A DNA stretch of 9,561 nt. It comes from Chlamydiia bacterium. Lineage in GTDB: Bacteria > Chlamydiota > Chlamydiia > Chlamydiales > JACKPQ01. Made by a program: the position numbers and the translations under genes. The notes beneath the pieces were generated by a model. That model was not told where the DNA came from and searched no databases. It worked only from the letters and a program-made list of their open reading frames with translations. Location: assembly GCA_030433395.1 (NCBI GenBank), contig JAUILX010000027.1, positions 1 to 9,561 of the forward strand. The letters are read 5' to 3'. How positions within the stretch are numbered: the first letter of the stretch is position 1; the number at the start of each line of letters is the position of its first letter. This document shows positions 6,830 through 9,561 of the stretch, piece after piece.

Positions 6830-7078
6830 TTATTGTGATTTCTGGTTGCGGACCACGGCCATAATCATAGCATTGACCTGCGAGATCAAGTTTGAAATCG
6901 TTTCGCCAACTTGCGTTACCTGAGCCATGCCGAATTGCAAAAGCAAAAACTTACCAGGCGTTGCATTTGAGATATTAGACGCAAGCGTGCGCACCATAGA
7001 TACAAGCTGGCTTTGCAGCTTTGTGTATGCAGTGATCAGTGTAGAAAAGGATAGCGTTGCCCAATCGGAACTTCCCAT
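6830..7078 (-). CDS. cdsF: T3S needle subunit CdsF (SctF)
   Basis: 82-residue helical hairpin protein. The chlamydial needle signature is clear: SNISNATPGKFLLLQFGMAQ (35-54), where the P-x-x-x-L-L-x-x-Q turn separates helix 1 (about 10-38) from helix 2 (about 43-77). The protein ends VVRNQKSQ. It would polymerise into the extracellular needle through which effectors pass. Length matches CT666 (about 83 residues). AGGAGG lies 5 bases before the ATG and overlaps the cdsE stop, the strongest ribosome binding site in the operon, as expected for the most abundant subunit. There is no cysteine, in contrast to the cysteine-dependent crosslinking reported for Chlamydia CdsF. Confidence 0.93.
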   Translation of the reverse strand: MGSSDWATLSFSTLITAYTKLQSQLVSMVRTLASNISNATPGKFLLLQFGMAQVTQVGETISNLISQVNAMIMAVVRNQKSQ

Positions 7079-7087
7079 AAATGCCTC

Positions 7088-7318
7088 CTAGCGCGTTTTT
7101 TGAACGACAGTTTGCATTGCGGTGTACCCGTGAAGCATCATGCCATATTTTTCGAATTCTTTTGAATGAGGATCTTCATCCCGAAGGGCCTCTTTAAGGC
7201 CTTTAATTGCATCTTCTGCCATTTTCATGACCTCTTTTCTGCGCTCTGGACTTGCGTTTAGCTCTTTTTCCAAATCGAACTCAAATCCATCTGACGGCTG
7301 CTTTTCTAGTCCGTACAT
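7088..7318 (-). CDS. cdsE: Needle co-chaperone CdsE (PscE/YscE-like)
   Basis: Small acidic-basic helical protein of 76 residues, in the position of CT665 (CdsE). A short N-terminal stretch (MYGLEKQPSDGFEFDLEKEL) leads into a helix of about residues 23-45 (RRKEVMKMAEDAIKGLKEAL) and a second helix (52-73). This is the simple helical hairpin expected of the PscE-type partner that stabilises CdsG. An in-frame GTG at 7324-7322 would add two residues (GTG AAA), but the AGAGG site (7328-7324) sits 5 bases before ATG 7318 and overlaps the GTG, so I chose ATG 7318. Assignment depends on synteny and size, since this family diverges quickly. Confidence 0.83.
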   Translation of the reverse strand: MYGLEKQPSDGFEFDLEKELNASPERRKEVMKMAEDAIKGLKEALRDEDPHSKEFEKYGMMLHGYTAMQTVVQKTR

Positions 7319-7343
7319 TTTCACCTCTCAAGTGTGTAATAAA

Positions 7344-9092
7344 TTAATTTTCATTGTAATTAATCTGGTATTTTAATCCATCTTTTTCAAGTAAAACTTC
7401 ACTTGGCGCAATCGCAGTGATCGTCATGCCGTCTAAAGTGTCACCTGTAGATAAGATTTTTCCTCCGATCACAACATAGGTCGGAACATTATCAAACATC
7501 GTTGTTCCAGTGACGCGATATTTTGATGATAGGTTAATCCGTGAAGTCGATGCAGATGTAAAAATCACCAAACTCTTTACAGAGTTAATTCCTGGAAGAA
7601 GTTTAATTTTATCGATGGCATCTTCAAACTCATCCTCGTCTTTTTCAGGAACCCTTCCAGCGATCACCAAATCGCCACCAACAAGCTGCATCGTAACAGA
7701 TGCAAAACCTTCCGTGATTAAGATAGATTGAATTTCCATCTCTAATGTTCGCTCAACCACCACTTGGTAATCTAACTTGTCTAAATAAGAAAAATTCAGA
7801 TTCAGGTACTCTTTTAAATCGCCACTTTCTTGAGTTGTTTCAACAAAACCGCGCAGTAGAAACACGCCTGGTTTTTTCCCCGTCATCGACACACTGCGCC
7901 AGGCGGGATTTTTCATTAAGAGCGCATTGACATTATCCCAAACAAGCTCATCGATCACCACATTGTTTTCGATCCCCTTGATCATTTCCAATGTCGACAA
8001 ATTGTAAAGCATCTCTTGGTTGTCAACCTCAGTGAGTACATGTCCAAGCAAAAAGATCTTGCCAGTTGTTTCATTATAAGAGAACTCAACATCGGGAAAG
8101 TCTTTGATCGTTTTACGGATGGCGCCGTGAGGGTCATGCTTTTCAAAAGCGATCGTTTCCGTCTGAAAAAGAGATAACATTCCGCCGATACCAACAAGCA
8201 CAAAAATAGCAAACAAACCAGCCAAAATCAGGTGGTGACGAGGTATAATGAGCTCTTTCCACGATTTAGGCTTTTCTTCAGCGCTCTCTTCCTCTTCTTC
8301 AGGTTCAGGAATAGCTGCCATTGAGGGAGGCGAGAAAATTGTATCGCGTGTTTGCTCGCGGTCAATGATTAAAAACGTCGTGGTACCAAGAGCAATTAAA
8401 TCCTGTGAAGCAAGTTGCTTTTTCTCAGAGATAGGGCGGCCACTGACAAGCGTGCCATTGCGTGAGCCCAAATCTTCAATCTCAACATGATCACCTTGCT
8501 CGTCAATGCTAATCTTTGCATGTTGGCGAGAGACACTTAAATCTTGCAGGGCGATATCACACTCATTCGGATCCTTACCAATGGTAAGCTCAGCGCCCGG
8601 CTCCAAGTTAAACTCAGCGCCAGCATTTGGTCCAGAGATCACCTTAATCAGCCAGCGCGTTTCCTCGCCTCCAGCAAAGCGGAAAGAGCCAAAAATATCA
8701 TCTTGAGCAGCAGGCGACTCTTTTTCTCCAAAAGAGGGCTCATCATCGATCACTTCATCAGATACATCTTCAGGCTCGATATCCCCAGCCGGGTCCTCGT
8801 CCGTGAATCGAAATAGAGTCGAGCCGATTTGCACAGTATCATCTAGTGAGAGCTGGGCAGGCTCTTCTACAACCTTTCCGTTAATAGAAGCAGGATTCAC
8901 ATCACTTAGATTATGAAGCACAAAACCACTCTCAGATTTAACAATCTTCACAGCCTTGCGCGAGACCATAGGATCTTCAAGCACCTGATAAGAGACATCA
9001 GGATCGCGCCCTATAATCCACTCATCGCCCTCGTCCATGCGAACAATCAGACCAGCAAGTGGTCCCTCTTCACCAACTAAAAAACCCTTCAC
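7344..9092 (-). CDS. cdsD: T3S inner-membrane ring protein CdsD (SctD) with two FHA domains
   Basis: 582-residue SctD of the MS-ring scaffold. FHA1 is at about 1-98 (GRD 28-30, SRKA 44-47, NGK 71-73). An acidic linker spans about 99-143. FHA2 is at about 145-245, with the canonical GKD (172-174), SRQH (188-191) and DLGSRNGT (207-214). After another acidic linker (264-273) comes one transmembrane helix at about 287-309 (LILAGLFAIFVLVGIGGML). The periplasmic part (310-582) has BON/ring-building-like segments such as GKIFLLGHV and GGDLVIAGRVPE. It ends in a small beta domain (about 525-582, VVIGGKILSTGDTLDGMTIT) resembling the homology region of GspC/PilP-type proteins. FHA1 lacks the His of the S-R-x-H motif, so phosphothreonine binding is more likely in FHA2. 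Chlamydia CdsD is longer (over 800 residues). The start is GTG 9092-9090, overlapping the preceding stop (GTGA), with AAGGA upstream. The periplasmic part has no cysteine. Confidence 0.92.
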   Translation of the reverse strand: MKGFLVGEEGPLAGLIVRMDEGDEWIIGRDPDVSYQVLEDPMVSRKAVKIVKSESGFVLHNLSDVNPASINGKVVEEPAQLSLDDTVQIGSTLFRFTDEDPAGDIEPEDVSDEVIDDEPSFGEKESPAAQDDIFGSFRFAGGEETRWLIKVISGPNAGAEFNLEPGAELTIGKDPNECDIALQDLSVSRQHAKISIDEQGDHVEIEDLGSRNGTLVSGRPISEKKQLASQDLIALGTTTFLIIDREQTRDTIFSPPSMAAIPEPEEEEESAEEKPKSWKELIIPRHHLILAGLFAIFVLVGIGGMLSLFQTETIAFEKHDPHGAIRKTIKDFPDVEFSYNETTGKIFLLGHVLTEVDNQEMLYNLSTLEMIKGIENNVVIDELVWDNVNALLMKNPAWRSVSMTGKKPGVFLLRGFVETTQESGDLKEYLNLNFSYLDKLDYQVVVERTLEMEIQSILITEGFASVTMQLVGGDLVIAGRVPEKDEDEFEDAIDKIKLLPGINSVKSLVIFTSASTSRINLSSKYRVTGTTMFDNVPTYVVIGGKILSTGDTLDGMTITAIAPSEVLLEKDGLKYQINYNEN

Positions 9093-9463
9093 AACTGATC
9101 CTTCCAGTAATCTACAAAATTCGCAAACTCTTCGGTGCGCTCTTTAAAGTCTTGATAGGAAATATCTTCTGGATCATACATCGTCATAATCAACTGCTTG
9201 CCATCTGCATTTAAGCCGATACGGCACCTGCCAGTACCCTGGCCAACCAAATTTGCCTTACTATAATATATGAGGTGATCTTCAATCTCCTCCTCAGGAA
9301 GGGGGCCGAGCACAGCTTTAAACAAGCACCCTGGAAAAAGGTCCCAAACGCGCATCTGAGCTTTTGCAGGTATTTCGATAATAAACGACTTATCCTCGCC
9401 TTTTTGGGGCTCTTTAGTAAACCCAAGCTCCTTATAAAGAGCAGACAGGTGGTGATCCAGCAT
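9089..9463 (-). CDS. Class-I-type T3S chaperone, CT663-like (CesT/SycE fold)
   Basis: 124-residue acidic protein at the head of the operon, in the position of C. trachomatis CT663 (about 133 residues). The N-terminal helix (MLDHHLSALYKELGF, 1-15), the alternating strands (FIIEI; VWDLFPGCLFKAVLGPLP, 39-56; HLIYYSKANLVGQGTGRCRI, 63-82; LIMTMYDPE) and the closing helix (about 103-121, YQDFKERTEEFANFVDYW) give the alpha-beta-beta-beta-alpha-beta-beta-alpha layout of SycE/CesT dimeric effector chaperones. In C. trachomatis CT663 has been reported to bind the major sigma factor (sigma66) and lower transcription, so a regulatory role is possible; the effector client is unknown. AAGGA lies 6 bases before the ATG. 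Its stop overlaps the cdsD GTG. Confidence 0.82.
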   Translation of the reverse strand: MLDHHLSALYKELGFTKEPQKGEDKSFIIEIPAKAQMRVWDLFPGCLFKAVLGPLPEEEIEDHLIYYSKANLVGQGTGRCRIGLNADGKQLIMTMYDPEDISYQDFKERTEEFANFVDYWKDQL

Positions 9464-9514
9464 GTATTCCTTTTGAGGTCTGCGAGTGTCCCCATTCCAG
9501 ACCCCTCGCGTACT

Positions 9515-9543
9515 TTCATACCTTATTCAGAATAAATGCGCAA
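9515..9543 (-). promoter_or_regulatory. Possible sigma70/sigma66-type promoter of the T3S operon
   Basis: On the minus strand TTGCGC (9543-9538) and TATGAA (9520-9515) are separated by 17 bases, the standard spacing. Matches are 3/6 and 4/6 to the consensus hexamers, so this is only suggestive. The site lies about 50 bases before the first gene's start codon. The spacer holds a perfect inverted repeat, TTATTC-T-GAATAA (9535-9523), which could be an operator or chance. The region further upstream is outside the window, so transcription may also begin earlier. Confidence 0.3.
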
Positions 9544-9561
9544 GTCCCTTAGGTAAAAAAA

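Noticed and set aside
9211..9519. 102-codon minus-strand frame overlapping the chaperone gene, starting just upstream of it
   Set aside because: Shadow in another frame. Its only purine stretch is one base from the ATG, the product has no recognisable pattern, and the chaperone frame fits family, length and coupling to cdsD.
1..9561. CRISPR array, tRNA or rRNA genes
   Set aside because: No regularly spaced direct repeats and no cloverleaf or rRNA-like stretches were seen; the window is almost fully coding.

Overview
The window is the minus-strand core of a chlamydial type III secretion (T3S) operon, followed by a surface-protein gene and the start of a probable transposase gene. Every supported gene reads right to left. 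Gene content and order match the Chlamydia trachomatis block CT663-CT671: chaperone, cdsD, cdsE, cdsF, cdsG, CT668-like, cdsN, cdsO, cdsP. A FHA-containing SctD, a chlamydial-type needle (SNATPGKFLLLQF) and the TPR needle chaperone place this firmly in the Chlamydiota. Divergent lengths, the inverse autotransporter at the operon end and the adjacent transposase suggest an environmental ('Chlamydia-like') lineage rather than the Chlamydiaceae. The genus is not determined.

Layout in transcription order. 9463-9089: small acidic class-I-type chaperone (CT663-like), with a possible promoter upstream. 9092-7344: CdsD/SctD inner-membrane ring protein with two FHA domains, one transmembrane helix and a periplasmic part. 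7318-7088, 7078-6830 and 6811-6353: needle module CdsE, CdsF and CdsG (co-chaperone, needle subunit, TPR chaperone). 6353-5703: CT668-like protein whose C-terminus looks like an inner-rod (SctI) subunit. 5687-4380: CdsN ATPase. 4380-3889: CdsO coiled-coil stalk. 3887-2670: CdsP, a long needle-length/substrate-switch protein of the SctP/FliK type. 2673-355: a 772-residue inverse autotransporter (signal peptide, N-terminal beta-barrel, beta-helix passenger). 354-131: intergenic stretch with a terminator-like hairpin. 130-1: N-terminal part of a probable transposase, cut by the window edge.

The genes are packed with gaps of 0-25 bases. Four junctions overlap (GTGA, TAATG, TAATG, ATGA), so this reads as one polycistron with translational coupling. 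Together the products build the inner ring, needle and rod with their chaperones, the export ATPase with its stalk, and the length-control switch. The cytoplasmic ring gene cdsQ (CT672 in C. trachomatis), expected right after cdsP, is not there; the inverse autotransporter occupies that position with a 4-base overlap to cdsP.

Most interesting points: this apparent insertion of an adhesin-like gene into the operon tail; the absence of cysteines in the needle and in the periplasmic part of CdsD, in contrast to the disulfide-controlled Chlamydiaceae system; the cysteine-rich tip of the autotransporter; the rod-like C-terminus of the CT668-like protein; and the enlarged CdsP.
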